Source: Maricaulis parjimensis
GTDB taxonomy: Bacteria; Pseudomonadota; Alphaproteobacteria; Caulobacterales; Maricaulaceae
Assembly: GCF_016817355.1 (NCBI RefSeq)
Contig: NZ_JADOTT010000002.1
Span: 400,763 to 464,762, forward strand
Reading direction: 5' to 3'
Length of the DNA: 64,000 nucleotides
Part shown: piece after piece, positions 17,014 through 25,503 of the stretch
Position numbering within the stretch: position 1 is the stretch's first letter
Layout: every line of letters starts with the position of its first letter
Translations under genes and position numbers: made by a program
The notes under the pieces: model-generated
The model's database searches: none
What the model was told of the DNA's origin: nothing
The model's input: the letters and a program-made list of their open reading frames with translations, nothing else

Positions 17014-17970
17014 CTAGCTGCCCCCCTGCGGTTCGACCGGGATGACCACGAAGAGATCGGACGGGGTCACCACCAGGTCCAGCCCGATCTTGAAGCAGAC
17101 GGCGAGTACCATGAAGGCCAGCAGGGCGCGCAATTCCTCGGCCTTGATGAAACGTCCGGCCTTCGCCCCGAACTGGGCACCGATCACGCCACCCACGATC
17201 AGGAGGGCCGCCAGAACGATATCCACCGTCTGGTTCTGTCCGGCCTGCAGCACGGTGGTCAGCGCGGTCACGAACAGGATCTGGAAGAGGGAAGTGCCGA
17301 CCACGACATTGGTCGGCATGCGCAATATGTAGATCATGGCGGGCACCATGACGAAGCCGCCGCCCACGCCCATGATGGCTGCAAGAATGCCGACCAGGAA
17401 ACCGATCGCGATCGGCGGGAAGATCGAGATGTAGAGGCCGGAGGCCGGGAAGCGCATCTTCACCGGCAATTGCTCCACCCAGCTGCGCCGGCGGCGTTTG
17501 GGGGCGGTGCTGGCCCGTCCGGAGCGCGCATTGAGGATGCTGCGCACGCTTTCCAGGAACATCAGTCCGCCGATCACGCCGAGAAAGCCGACATAGGACA
17601 GGCCGATGAAGAGGTCGATCTGGCCCAGGCTGCGCAGATAGGAGAAGAGCTGCACGCCGAAGAAGGAGCCGACAACACCGCCGGCAAGCAGGAGGCCGCC
17701 CATTTTCAGGTCCAGCGTCTTGCGCTTCCAGTGGGCGAGGGCTCCGGAGAAGGAGGAGGCGACGATCTGCGGGGCCTGGGTCGACACGGCCACGGTTGGC
17801 GGAATGCCGATGAACATCAGGATCGGCGTCATCAGGAAGCCGCCGCCAACCCCGAACAGGCCGGAGAGGAATCCGATCCCGCCGCCCAATCCGAGCAATA
17901 GGAAGATGTTGACCGAGATTTCCGCGATGGGGAGGTAGATCTGCACCGGCCGATCAGCCCGCCGCGGCAC
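17014..17970 (-). CDS. TauE/SafE (TSUP) family permease
   Basis: About 318 residues from the GTG at 17970; a second GTG at 17946 would shorten it by eight residues. Roughly eight transmembrane helices form two related halves, each with a Gly-rich signature (GLFGVGGGFLMTPIL and AAIMGVGGGFVMVPAM). These match sulfite/taurine exporter-type permeases. A cytoplasmic basic loop (RSGRASTAPKRRRRS) lies in the middle. It overlaps the end of podJ by 17 bases and abuts the TIGR02186 gene, so the three may be co-transcribed. The transported anion is not known. Confidence 0.88.
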   Translation of the reverse strand: MPRRADRPVQIYLPIAEISVNIFLLLGLGGGIGFLSGLFGVGGGFLMTPILMFIGIPPTVAVSTQAPQIVASSFSGALAHWKRKTLDLKMGGLLLAGGVVGSFFGVQLFSYLRSLGQIDLFIGLSYVGFLGVIGGLMFLESVRSILNARSGRASTAPKRRRRSWVEQLPVKMRFPASGLYISIFPPIAIGFLVGILAAIMGVGGGFVMVPAMIYILRMPTNVVVGTSLFQILFVTALTTVLQAGQNQTVDIVLAALLIVGGVIGAQFGAKAGRFIKAEELRALLAFMVLAVCFKIGLDLVVTPSDLFVVIPVEPQGGS

Positions 17971-20900
17971 GTTCCAGACGTTCGATCAGAACATCATCGA
18001 CATGTCCGGTGCGGGGCAGGCCCAGATCAGCCTCGAACTGCATGATGGCTTCACGCGTGCGCGCGCCCATCTCGCCATCAATCGGGCCGGGCGCATAGCC
18101 CAGCACGGACAGGAAGCCCTGGGCCCGGCGCACGGCGGCGACATCCGTGGTTGCCGTGCGCTCCCAGGGCAGGTCCTGGTAGATCCCGTTGGCTTCAGCG
18201 TCGATCGGGCGCGGCGTGAAGCCGGCAGCCGTCGAGCGGGCCGCGTCCAGGGCGGCCGGTTCCATCGCGCCCTCCAGCGCTGCAGCGCGTTCGCGGGCCG
18301 TCGGGTCATTGGCGCCATTGGCGGCAATCGTGAACCAGGCATAGGCGTCGGGCAGGCTCTGCGGCACGCCATCCCCGGTTTCATACAGCAGGGCGAGATT
18401 GAACTGGCTGTCACGCAGGCCGAGCAGGGCTGCCTCCTGGAACCAACGCGCCGCGGTCTCCAGATTTTCCGCGACGCCGGTGCCATAGTAGTACATCACA
18501 CCCAGATTGTGCATGGCGCGGCGGTGGCCGGCATTGGCGGCCCGTTCGGTCCAGCGGCGCGCAGCTTCCAGGTCCTGGGGCACGCCTTCGCCGGTTTCCA
18601 GCAATTTGGCATAGCGATACTGGGCCGACGGCACGCCCTGTTCGGCGGCGCGGCGCAGCAGAATGGCGGCGCTGTCCGGATTGCCGTTCTCCAGCGCCTG
18701 CATGCCCAGCTGATAGCGCGCCACCGGGTTTCCGTCCGAAGCGGCGCTGGCCAGGGTGGTTTCGCGGCTGGAGGCCGGAGCTTGCGGCTGCGAGCGGGCC
18801 GGAGCCGAAGTCACAGGAGCCGCATCCACCGGCTCGGCCGCGGCCGGCATCATCGTGCCCGACGCATCCGCCATCACATTGGAGGGTGGCGGGGTTTGCG
18901 GTTCCGGATCAGGCTGGGCCTGGGCCACCGGCTCCTGGGAGATGGCGGGTGCCTCGGCCTGGGTTTCGACCGGCGTTTCAGCCGGGCTCTCTGACGGGGC
19001 GGCAGATGCCGGCTGTTCCGACAGGCCGGCCTCGACCTGGGCAATGAAGTCGCGTTCGGCCTGGGCTTCCACGGCGACGCGCTCGGCATCGCCCTTCCAG
19101 GCTTCCCAGACCAGCAGCGCGCCGGCACCGGACAGCATGGCCAGGGCAAAGACCGGCAGGGTGTAGAGCAGGGTGCGGCCCAGACGCGACGGTTTGCGGG
19201 GCTTGCTCGTGGCCTGGGCAGCAGGCTGGCCCGGCGCACGCGTGCGCTGGCGGGCGGCGGCCAGGAAATCGGAATCGGCTGTGGCGCCGATACGGCCGGT
19301 CGGCGCGGCCGGGCGCGGGGCGCGGGCCTGCGGTGCCGGTTCCGGCTGAACCGGGGCGGGTTGCAGGACCATGGCGGCCGCAGCGGGCTGCACTTCCGGC
19401 TGTGCTTGCGGGCGGGGCTGCGGCTGGGGAGCCGGCTCGGCCGGACGGGCCTTGCTGCTCGGTGCCGGTGCGGCTTCGGCGAGGAAGGGATCATCCTCGT
19501 CCAGATCGGCACCCAGCGGTGTTTCGGCCTGCGGCGGCGGCGAAAGCGGTGTATCGAAATCGATATCCTCTTCCGGCTCGATCGCGATCGGTTTGTCCTC
19601 GACCTTCACCTCCGGCTGGGCCTCGGGCTCAGCCTCCGGCTTCGGCGCATGCTTGGCCTCGATCGCCTCGAGACGGTCGGCCAGGGCAGACATCGCCCGC
19701 TGGACCGGGGAGAGGGCTTCTTCCGTTTCGTCGCGCACGGAGGACAGGCGTTCCTGGACACTGCCCAGGGCATCCTCGATCCGCTGTGCGGTGCGTTCCT
19801 CGGACTGGCGCAGCCGGTCTTCCAGCTCATCCTCGCTGGAACGGCGGGACTCGATCTTGTCGAGCATCTGCGCCATGCGGTCGGTCGCATTCTCGACGAC
19901 CTGGCTGGCGCGGGTCTCGGACTGGTCGATGCGGTCAGCGAGCGAGCGGCCCAGACGCGTGACATCCTCGCCCATGCGGCGGATGGCATCGCGGCTTTCC
20001 TGGCGGACCTCGTCGAGACGGCGGTCCAGCTTGCTCTCATTCTGGCTTTCGCGCAGCGCGTCAGCGGCGCGACGCTCGCTCTCGGTCAGGCGGCGATCGA
20101 TCGCACCGGCGAGCTTGGTGATCTCCTGGCCCAGACGGGACATGCTGTCGCCCTGGCGGCGTTCCGCTTCGTCCATCCGGGCCATGGCGCGGGTCAGCGC
20201 GTCCTCAAGCCGGTCGATGCGCGGTTCCGAAGCGGCACCGGCCATGGCCTTGGCCATCTGGCTGCGCGTGTCGGCGATAACGCGGGCGACATCCTCGGAC
20301 AGGCGTTCGAAGCGGCGCTCCAGATCGACCGTGTCGGAAGAATTGCGGGTTTCCAGATGACGCAGACGGTCATCCAGCCGCGAGACCGACGTGTCGAGCG
20401 CGCGGGCCGCGTCATTGGTGATCCGTTCGGCCCCTTCCACCCGCGCCTTGAGCGCTTCCGTGGTCGAGGTCAGCTGACCCAGCGTGTCGGTGGTGCGGTC
20501 CTGCCGTTTGCGGTCGAGATCCGCGTAATCATCGGCGCGGGCTTCCAGCCGGGCGAGGCGAGCTTCCAGGGATTCCGAAGCGGAGCGGGCGTCGGTATCC
20601 AGCTCGTGCAGGCGGGCGGCGATATCATTTTCATGCTCATAGAGCCGGCGGGCCAGCTTCATGATCGTGGTTTCAAACGCCGCACGGTCTTCCGGCGAAT
20701 TGGAAGCGGGGCCGGCCGCTTCGACCTGGCGCAGACGGTCGGCCAGTTCCTCATGGGATTTGCGGACCCGGTCGAGCGTGGCCTGGGCGGACTGCAATTC
20801 CGCACTTTGCCGGTCGCTGGACCGGCTGATCTTCTCGGCGAGCTGGGTAATGGCCTTGTCGAGACCGGAGAGGGTGCGGGCCGAGCGTTGTTCGGTGTTT

Positions 20901-21157
20901 TCCACGCGCTCGGTGAGGCGATTGACCATGGCGCGCAGCAGCCGGTCGTCTTCCTCATTCAGCGCGGAGCCGCCGCCAAATCCCGGGAAGGATTCCAGCG
21001 CATCATCCCATTCCGCCTTGGAGGGATCGGAGTCTTCCAGGATGACGCGATTGATCCATTCGCCCAGAGTCACGCCTTCCCGGCGCGCTGCTGACTTAGC
21101 CCGCGCCCGGGCGCGGGGATCGATCCCTTTCACGCTCCATGGCCCACTGGACGACAT
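17954..21157 (-). CDS. podJ: PodJ-type polar localisation factor
   Basis: A 1067-residue bitopic protein. The N-terminus (GPWSVKGIDPRARARAKSAA) is the diagnostic PodJ-type motif. Residues about 65-500 are coiled coil, and about 510-650 are Pro/Glu/Ala-rich. One transmembrane helix follows (about 664-690), then a periplasmic part with Sel1-like repeats (about 815-960) and a peptidoglycan-binding domain at the C-terminus (about 1000-1063). In Caulobacter PodJ sets up the new pole, recruiting PleC and pilus and holdfast factors, and is cleaved during the cell cycle. Domain order and length agree. The upstream region holds several GANTC sites and a CtrA-like site. Confidence 0.92.
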   Translation of the reverse strand: MSSSGPWSVKGIDPRARARAKSAARREGVTLGEWINRVILEDSDPSKAEWDDALESFPGFGGGSALNEEDDRLLRAMVNRLTERVENTEQRSARTLSGLDKAITQLAEKISRSSDRQSAELQSAQATLDRVRKSHEELADRLRQVEAAGPASNSPEDRAAFETTIMKLARRLYEHENDIAARLHELDTDARSASESLEARLARLEARADDYADLDRKRQDRTTDTLGQLTSTTEALKARVEGAERITNDAARALDTSVSRLDDRLRHLETRNSSDTVDLERRFERLSEDVARVIADTRSQMAKAMAGAASEPRIDRLEDALTRAMARMDEAERRQGDSMSRLGQEITKLAGAIDRRLTESERRAADALRESQNESKLDRRLDEVRQESRDAIRRMGEDVTRLGRSLADRIDQSETRASQVVENATDRMAQMLDKIESRRSSEDELEDRLRQSEERTAQRIEDALGSVQERLSSVRDETEEALSPVQRAMSALADRLEAIEAKHAPKPEAEPEAQPEVKVEDKPIAIEPEEDIDFDTPLSPPPQAETPLGADLDEDDPFLAEAAPAPSSKARPAEPAPQPQPRPQAQPEVQPAAAAMVLQPAPVQPEPAPQARAPRPAAPTGRIGATADSDFLAAARQRTRAPGQPAAQATSKPRKPSRLGRTLLYTLPVFALAMLSGAGALLVWEAWKGDAERVAVEAQAERDFIAQVEAGLSEQPASAAPSESPAETPVETQAEAPAISQEPVAQAQPDPEPQTPPPSNVMADASGTMMPAAAEPVDAAPVTSAPARSQPQAPASSRETTLASAASDGNPVARYQLGMQALENGNPDSAAILLRRAAEQGVPSAQYRYAKLLETGEGVPQDLEAARRWTERAANAGHRRAMHNLGVMYYYGTGVAENLETAARWFQEAALLGLRDSQFNLALLYETGDGVPQSLPDAYAWFTIAANGANDPTARERAAALEGAMEPAALDAARSTAAGFTPRPIDAEANGIYQDLPWERTATTDVAAVRRAQGFLSVLGYAPGPIDGEMGARTREAIMQFEADLGLPRTGHVDDVLIERLERAAAG

Positions 21158-21161
21158 TTCC

Positions 21162-21328
21162 GAATCGCTCGCTCGACTTAACCGCTCAACGCTATTCTGC
21201 GGTTAATATTGTGTAAACCAAGCGCGCCGCCCCAAGATGTAGTGTTTCCACACCGAATCGCAGACTAGGGCTCGCACGCGAATTTCCTGAGTCTAGACAA
21301 GGCTCTGACTCGGTTAATGCGGGCTTAA
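21162..21328. promoter_or_regulatory. Cell-cycle-type control region upstream of podJ: four GANTC sites and one TTAA-N7-TTAA site
   Basis: GANTC sequences occur at 21162-21166, 21255-21259, 21289-21293 and 21307-21311. A TTAA-N7-TTAA, the full CtrA recognition pattern, lies at 21314-21328, and a near copy (TTAA-N7-TAAA) at about 21203-21217. In Caulobacter, CcrM methylates GANTC and GcrA reads it, and podJ is under cell-cycle control. Finding these motifs packed in under 170 bases before podJ supports the same circuitry here. It is inference from motif matches; no binding data are available. Confidence 0.6.
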
Positions 21329-21346
21329 ATCTGTGGACAATCGTGG

Positions 21347-22948
21347 TTAATTTGCAGCGGCCGGGCCGAAGAAATCCGGGGCAAGCGACTGCAATTGTTC
21401 CTGCATTGCGGAAGCTTCGCGCAAGGGGGGTAAACGGTCGGCGTCAGGCAAGCGACGGGCGATCTCGAACAGCATCCAGGCGCTCTCGATATCATCGCGT
21501 GCGGCGGCATAACGGCCGGCATGCCAATAGGTCAGCGGCGCGAACGGGTCGGCCTCGGCGCTGGCCGCAAAGAAGTCCAGCGGCGACAAGTCGGGCAAGG
21601 CGCCCGGCGTCGCGGCTTGCTGGGCCGCGATGGACTGGGCGGCCAGCATGTTGATGGCGGCACCGGCAAATCCCTGACGGTGGGTCTGGCTGCGCAGATA
21701 GGCCAGAGCGCGTTCACGGTCATCCTGCATGTTGGACAGGGCGTTCATCAGGGCTTCGAAATCGGCATTGCCCAGACCGGCCGCGGTCACCTGGCTCATC
21801 CGGGCGCAGGCTGGCGAGTCCGAGCCATTGCGGCAGGGGCCGGCATGCTGGGCGATCTGGTAGAGCGCGAGATAGGCACCGGCGAAATCGGCGCGGTTCT
21901 GGGCGGCTTCGGAGGCCGCGACCAGGGTGGCATCCGTGGTGGCAGCCGCGGCCGGCTGGTTCAGGGCGTCAAATCCCGCCGCCAGAAGCCGGGTGATAGC
22001 CGGGTGGCCGGTCTCATAGGCCTCGGCTGGCGCTGACGGAATGTTTTCCGGCCAGGGAAAGGCGCCTTCGCCGGGATTGAGGCTCAGCCGGGTCCAGGTC
22101 TCGCGGCGCCCATCCGGGCTGGAGGGGCTGAAGACCAGGAAGGAGAAGCGTTCCGGAATGCCGCCGTCTTCGGGCAGGGCGTGCAGGGCGTCCGGATGGA
22201 TCGGCAGGGCGTGGCGCATCCAGGCCTGGAACAACGCGGCCGCCTGTGATGTGTCGCTTTCACCGGGATCATAACCGAAAATCTCGCTGCCCATCTCGAA
22301 GCGGCGGATGGCGACATGGCCGTCCTCGTTCTCGGTGACATGCATGTCCGCTTCGGACAGGCGCACGCCCATGGCGGCCTCGATCCAGAAGCGCTCGAAC
22401 TGGCTGCCGCCCGGGCCGGTCACCTCGTCCAGCTCCCCGTTCTGGGTGAAATAGGAGAAGGTGCTGACCTGGCGGTGCACATGCGCGACGATGGGTGCGT
22501 TCAGCACGGCGGGCCCTTCCAGCAGGGCGGTGCGGGTCAGGATACGGTCGGTGGCAAAATCGAACACGGTCCGGCCTTCGCTGGCCGGTTCGGAGGCATA
22601 GCCGTCACCGATCACGATCTCGCGCTGTTCCCTGCCCAGCGCAGTTCCGTCCAGGGCGCTGGTTTCGATCTGCCAGCGCGTGCGCAGCACATCTGTCGAC
22701 CGCTCGCCGCGGAGTGCCAGATAGGCGTCCCGGTCGAGCCAGGCCCCGGCGGTCTGTGTGAGGCTCGGCGAGAGCTCAGTTTCCGGCGCGTCAACCGTCT
22801 CCTCGGTCTCTTCCTCGGGCTGTGGCGCGAAGATGGAAAAGCCCGGGTCCGGCTGCTGGGACAGGGCCGGAGCCGTTGCAGACAGGGCGAGGCCGGCCAG
22901 GCAGGCCAGGCCGGTAAAACGGGCGGGAAACAGAACCGGTTCAAACAT
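21347..22948 (-). CDS. Exported protein of unknown function, 533 residues
   Basis: The ATG at 22948 is placed at the start of a signal peptide (MFEPVLFPARFTGLACLAGL, cleavage near ATAPALSQ). The longer reading to 23023 lacks this. After an acidic linker (PEEETEETVDAPETEL) comes a beta-rich domain (about 60-290), then an Ala-rich helical C-terminal half with helix-pair repeats that could be TPR-like. No catalytic motif is seen. It lies upstream of podJ on the same strand and diverges from the MerR gene. It is probably periplasmic. Confidence 0.78.
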   Translation of the reverse strand: MFEPVLFPARFTGLACLAGLALSATAPALSQQPDPGFSIFAPQPEEETEETVDAPETELSPSLTQTAGAWLDRDAYLALRGERSTDVLRTRWQIETSALDGTALGREQREIVIGDGYASEPASEGRTVFDFATDRILTRTALLEGPAVLNAPIVAHVHRQVSTFSYFTQNGELDEVTGPGGSQFERFWIEAAMGVRLSEADMHVTENEDGHVAIRRFEMGSEIFGYDPGESDTSQAAALFQAWMRHALPIHPDALHALPEDGGIPERFSFLVFSPSSPDGRRETWTRLSLNPGEGAFPWPENIPSAPAEAYETGHPAITRLLAAGFDALNQPAAAATTDATLVAASEAAQNRADFAGAYLALYQIAQHAGPCRNGSDSPACARMSQVTAAGLGNADFEALMNALSNMQDDRERALAYLRSQTHRQGFAGAAINMLAAQSIAAQQAATPGALPDLSPLDFFAASAEADPFAPLTYWHAGRYAAARDDIESAWMLFEIARRLPDADRLPPLREASAMQEQLQSLAPDFFGPAAAN

Positions 22949-23027
22949 GAGATGCAGCTTGCATGGGCTGGCTTGGCATTGAAAGGGGAAAGGCGGAGAG
23001 GCGCTGAAAATCCTGAATGTCACAGAT

Positions 23028-23067
23028 TTGACGTTGACGTTCGCGTAAGTTTGTGAACACAGTTCAC
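23028..23067 (+). promoter_or_regulatory. Candidate operator/promoter of the MerR-beta-oxidation unit
   Basis: A TTGACG-repeat dyad (TTGACGTTGACGTTCGCGTAAG, about 23028-23049) resembles binding sites of MerR-family regulators of acyl-CoA metabolism such as LiuR, from memory. It is followed by a perfect palindrome GTGAAC-ACA-GTTCAC at 23053-23067 that overlaps the first possible GTG start of the MerR gene. Both lie in the divergent region and could let the MerR protein control its own gene and the acyl-CoA dehydrogenase downstream. Function is inferred. Confidence 0.45.
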
Positions 23068-23556
23068 GGCATGATCAAGCCGGTTGCTCCCGATTCCGAA
23101 TTCACCATCCGCGAGCTCGCCCAAGAGTTCGATGTGACCCCGCGCACGCTGCGCTTTTATGAGCAAAAAGGGATGATCACCCCGTCCCGCCGGGGCGCCG
23201 CGCGGATCTATTCCGCTGCGGACCGTGCCCGGATCGAACTGATCCTGCGCGGCAAGCGGGTCGGTTTCGCGCTCGATGAAATCAAGGAAATCCTCGATCT
23301 CGAGGCGATTGACCGGGGCGGCCGTGAACGGCTGGAGCCGGCAATCGAACGCTTTACCGCCCGAATCCAGGTGCTTGAGCAGCAGCGCGAGGATGTCGAG
23401 CGCGCCATTGCCGAGCTCCAGGCCGGCCTCGCCTGGATGCGCGAGCGTCTGGAAGATCGTACCCCGTCCGATGATGTCCGCCGCCGTGCCCGGGCGTTTG
23501 AAGCCCTGGCCCAGGCCCGACTTGATCCGTGGTCCGGTGCGCCCAGCGCCGGCTGA
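23053..23556 (+). CDS. MerR family transcriptional regulator (acyl-CoA metabolism)
   Basis: A 167-residue MerR protein. The winged helix-turn-helix is at about residues 17-50 (FTIRELAQEFDVTPRTLRFY), with the MerR second wing reading RRGAARIYSAADRARIELIL, and a long coiled-coil dimerisation helix from about 90 to 140. No C-terminal metal site (Cys pairs) is seen, so it belongs to the metabolite-responsive type. The start could be the GTG at 23053 or the ATG at 23071; the second fits better if the palindrome at 23053-23067 is an operator. It sits 53 bases before an acyl-CoA dehydrogenase gene and is likely its regulator. Confidence 0.9.
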   Translation: MNTVHGMIKPVAPDSEFTIRELAQEFDVTPRTLRFYEQKGMITPSRRGAARIYSAADRARIELILRGKRVGFALDEIKEILDLEAIDRGGRERLEPAIERFTARIQVLEQQREDVERAIAELQAGLAWMRERLEDRTPSDDVRRRARAFEALAQARLDPWSGAPSAG

Positions 23557-23609
23557 TCCCCTTCACCAACCCCGACCGATTTCACACCGACTTTCCCGGA
23601 GAAACCCAG

Positions 23610-25400
23610 ATGACCGCCTCGTATCGCGCCCCGGTTCGTGACCAGCGTTTCGTGCTGCACGACGTGCTCAACATCACCCAGTATTCCCACCTGCCCGGCT
23701 TTGCCGATGCGGATGCCGACACGATTGACGCCATCCTCGAGGAAGGCGGGAAATTCTGCGAAGGCGTGCTCGCCCCGCTCTCCAAGGTCGGTGATGTGGA
23801 AGGTTGTGTGCGGGACGAGGACGGCAATGTGGAGACCCCGACGGGCTTCAAGGATGCCTTCCAGCAAATGTCCGAAGCCGGTTGGACGGCATTGTCCTCT
23901 GACCCGGCCTATGGCGGTCAGGGCCTGCCGCACGTGCTGAACCTGGCCTTCAATGAAATGGTCTCCGCCTCCAACATGGCCTTCGGCATGTATCCGGGCC
24001 TGACGCTGGGTGCCGCTGCGGCGCTTCACACGGGTGGATCGGATGAGCAGAAAGAGCTCTACCTGCCCAAGATGATCTCCTGCCAATGGGGCGGGACGAT
24101 GAATCTGACCGAGCCGCATTGCGGAACCGATCTGGGCCTGCTGCGTACCAAGGCCGTGCCGCAGGCGGATGGCTCCTACAAGATCACCGGCCAGAAAATC
24201 TGGATCTCCTCCGGTGAGCACGACATGGCGGAGAATATCATTCACCTCGTCCTGGCCCGCGTTGAAGGTGCCCCGGACGGTGTGAAGGGCATCTCCCTCT
24301 TCGTGGTGCCAAAATTCATCCCCGATGCCGACGGCAATCCGGGTGAGCGCAATTCGCTCAAATGCGGCGGTCTGGAACACAAGATGGGCATTCACGGCAA
24401 TGCCACTTGCGTGATGGATTATGACGAAGCCACCGGCTGGCTAGTCGGCGAGGAAAACAAGGGTCTCAAAATCATGTTCGTCATGATGAATGAAGCCCGT
24501 CTCGGCGTCGGCCTGCAAGGTTATGCCCTGGCCGAGGCCGCCTACCAGCAATCCCTGGCCTTCGCGAAAGACCGTCTGCAGGGCCGCTCCCTGACCGGTC
24601 CGAAGAACCAGGACGGTCCGGCCGACCCGATCATCGTGCATCCGGATGTCCGCCGCATGCTGATGGACCAGAAATCCTTCGTCGAAGCCGCCCGTTGCTT
24701 TGCCCTGTGGACCGCGCTGCATGGCGATCTGGAAGAGAAATCCGACGATCCGTCCCAGCGCGAAAAGGGTGGCGACTACATGGCGCTGCTGACCCCGATC
24801 GTGAAGTCCTACCTGACCGGCAAGGGCTATGACATGGTCTCCAACGGCCTGCAGGTGCATGGCGGTTCTGGCTTCACCGAGGAATGGGGCGCGTCCCAGC
24901 TCCTGCGCGATGCCCGCATCACCCTGATCTATGAAGGCACGAATGGCGTGCAGGCGCTCGACCTGGTCGGCCGCAAGCTGGCCATGAACGGCATGCGCCC
25001 GATCACAACCTTCTTTGCCGAGCTGGACGCCTTTGTCGCCGAGGGCGGCAATGACGAGACCCAGCCCTTCGTCAACGCGGTCGCGGACACCAAAGCCAAG
25101 CTGAAACAGGCGACCGACTGGCTGATGAACAATGCGCTGAACAATTTCGACCATGCCGGCGCGGGCAGTCATGACTATCTCAACCTCTTCGGCCTGACCT
25201 GCCTCACCTATATGTGGGCCAAGATGGCCAAGGTCGCTTCGGCCAAGATCGCCGCCGGCGAGACCGATCCGCACTATGCGACCAAGCTCAAGACCGGCCG
25301 CTATTTCCTGGACCGCTGGGTCCCGGAAGCCGGCATGCACCTGGCCAAGGTCGAGGCCGGTGCCGACAGCATGATGGCCCTCGAAGAAGAGGCCTTCTAA
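23610..25400 (+). CDS. Acyl-CoA dehydrogenase with C-terminal extension (DmdC/FadE-like)
   Basis: A 596-residue flavoenzyme that removes two hydrogens from acyl-CoA in beta-oxidation. The start MTASYRAPVRDQRF follows a GGAG site. The FAD-binding MNLTEPHCGTDLGLL (about 165-180) and KITGQKIWISSGEHD are clear, the catalytic Glu lies in LIYEGTNGVQALDL (about 441), and a C-terminal acyl-CoA dehydrogenase domain of about 130 residues follows. This subtype includes 3-methylmercaptopropionyl-CoA dehydrogenase (DmdC) and long-chain dehydrogenases; the substrate cannot be set from sequence. A strong hairpin terminator follows the stop. Confidence 0.93.
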   Translation: MTASYRAPVRDQRFVLHDVLNITQYSHLPGFADADADTIDAILEEGGKFCEGVLAPLSKVGDVEGCVRDEDGNVETPTGFKDAFQQMSEAGWTALSSDPAYGGQGLPHVLNLAFNEMVSASNMAFGMYPGLTLGAAAALHTGGSDEQKELYLPKMISCQWGGTMNLTEPHCGTDLGLLRTKAVPQADGSYKITGQKIWISSGEHDMAENIIHLVLARVEGAPDGVKGISLFVVPKFIPDADGNPGERNSLKCGGLEHKMGIHGNATCVMDYDEATGWLVGEENKGLKIMFVMMNEARLGVGLQGYALAEAAYQQSLAFAKDRLQGRSLTGPKNQDGPADPIIVHPDVRRMLMDQKSFVEAARCFALWTALHGDLEEKSDDPSQREKGGDYMALLTPIVKSYLTGKGYDMVSNGLQVHGGSGFTEEWGASQLLRDARITLIYEGTNGVQALDLVGRKLAMNGMRPITTFFAELDAFVAEGGNDETQPFVNAVADTKAKLKQATDWLMNNALNNFDHAGAGSHDYLNLFGLTCLTYMWAKMAKVASAKIAAGETDPHYATKLKTGRYFLDRWVPEAGMHLAKVEAGADSMMALEEEAF

Positions 25401-25412
25401 GCCGATCAGGAC

Positions 25413-25454
25413 AGGGCGGGACCGGGCCAGTGAGAGCCTGGCCCGCCCTTTTCG
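25413..25454 (+). terminator. Rho-independent terminator after acyl-CoA dehydrogenase gene
   Basis: GGGCGGG and GGCCAG (5') pair with CTGGCCCGCCC (3') across a short TGAGAG loop, with a small bulge (ACCG), followed by TTTTCGTTT. It separates the MerR-acyl-CoA dehydrogenase unit from the second dehydrogenase transcript. Confidence 0.75.
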
Positions 25455-25503
25455 TTTCCGGTCGATATCGTCAAGGACAGTCAAATCCTGGGGAGGATGA
25501 TTG

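Noticed and set aside
19361..21094. Long plus-strand frame (577 residues) opposite podJ
   Set aside because: It lies wholly antisense to the coiled-coil coding part of podJ, is Arg/Gly-rich, and mirrors codon bias of the real gene.
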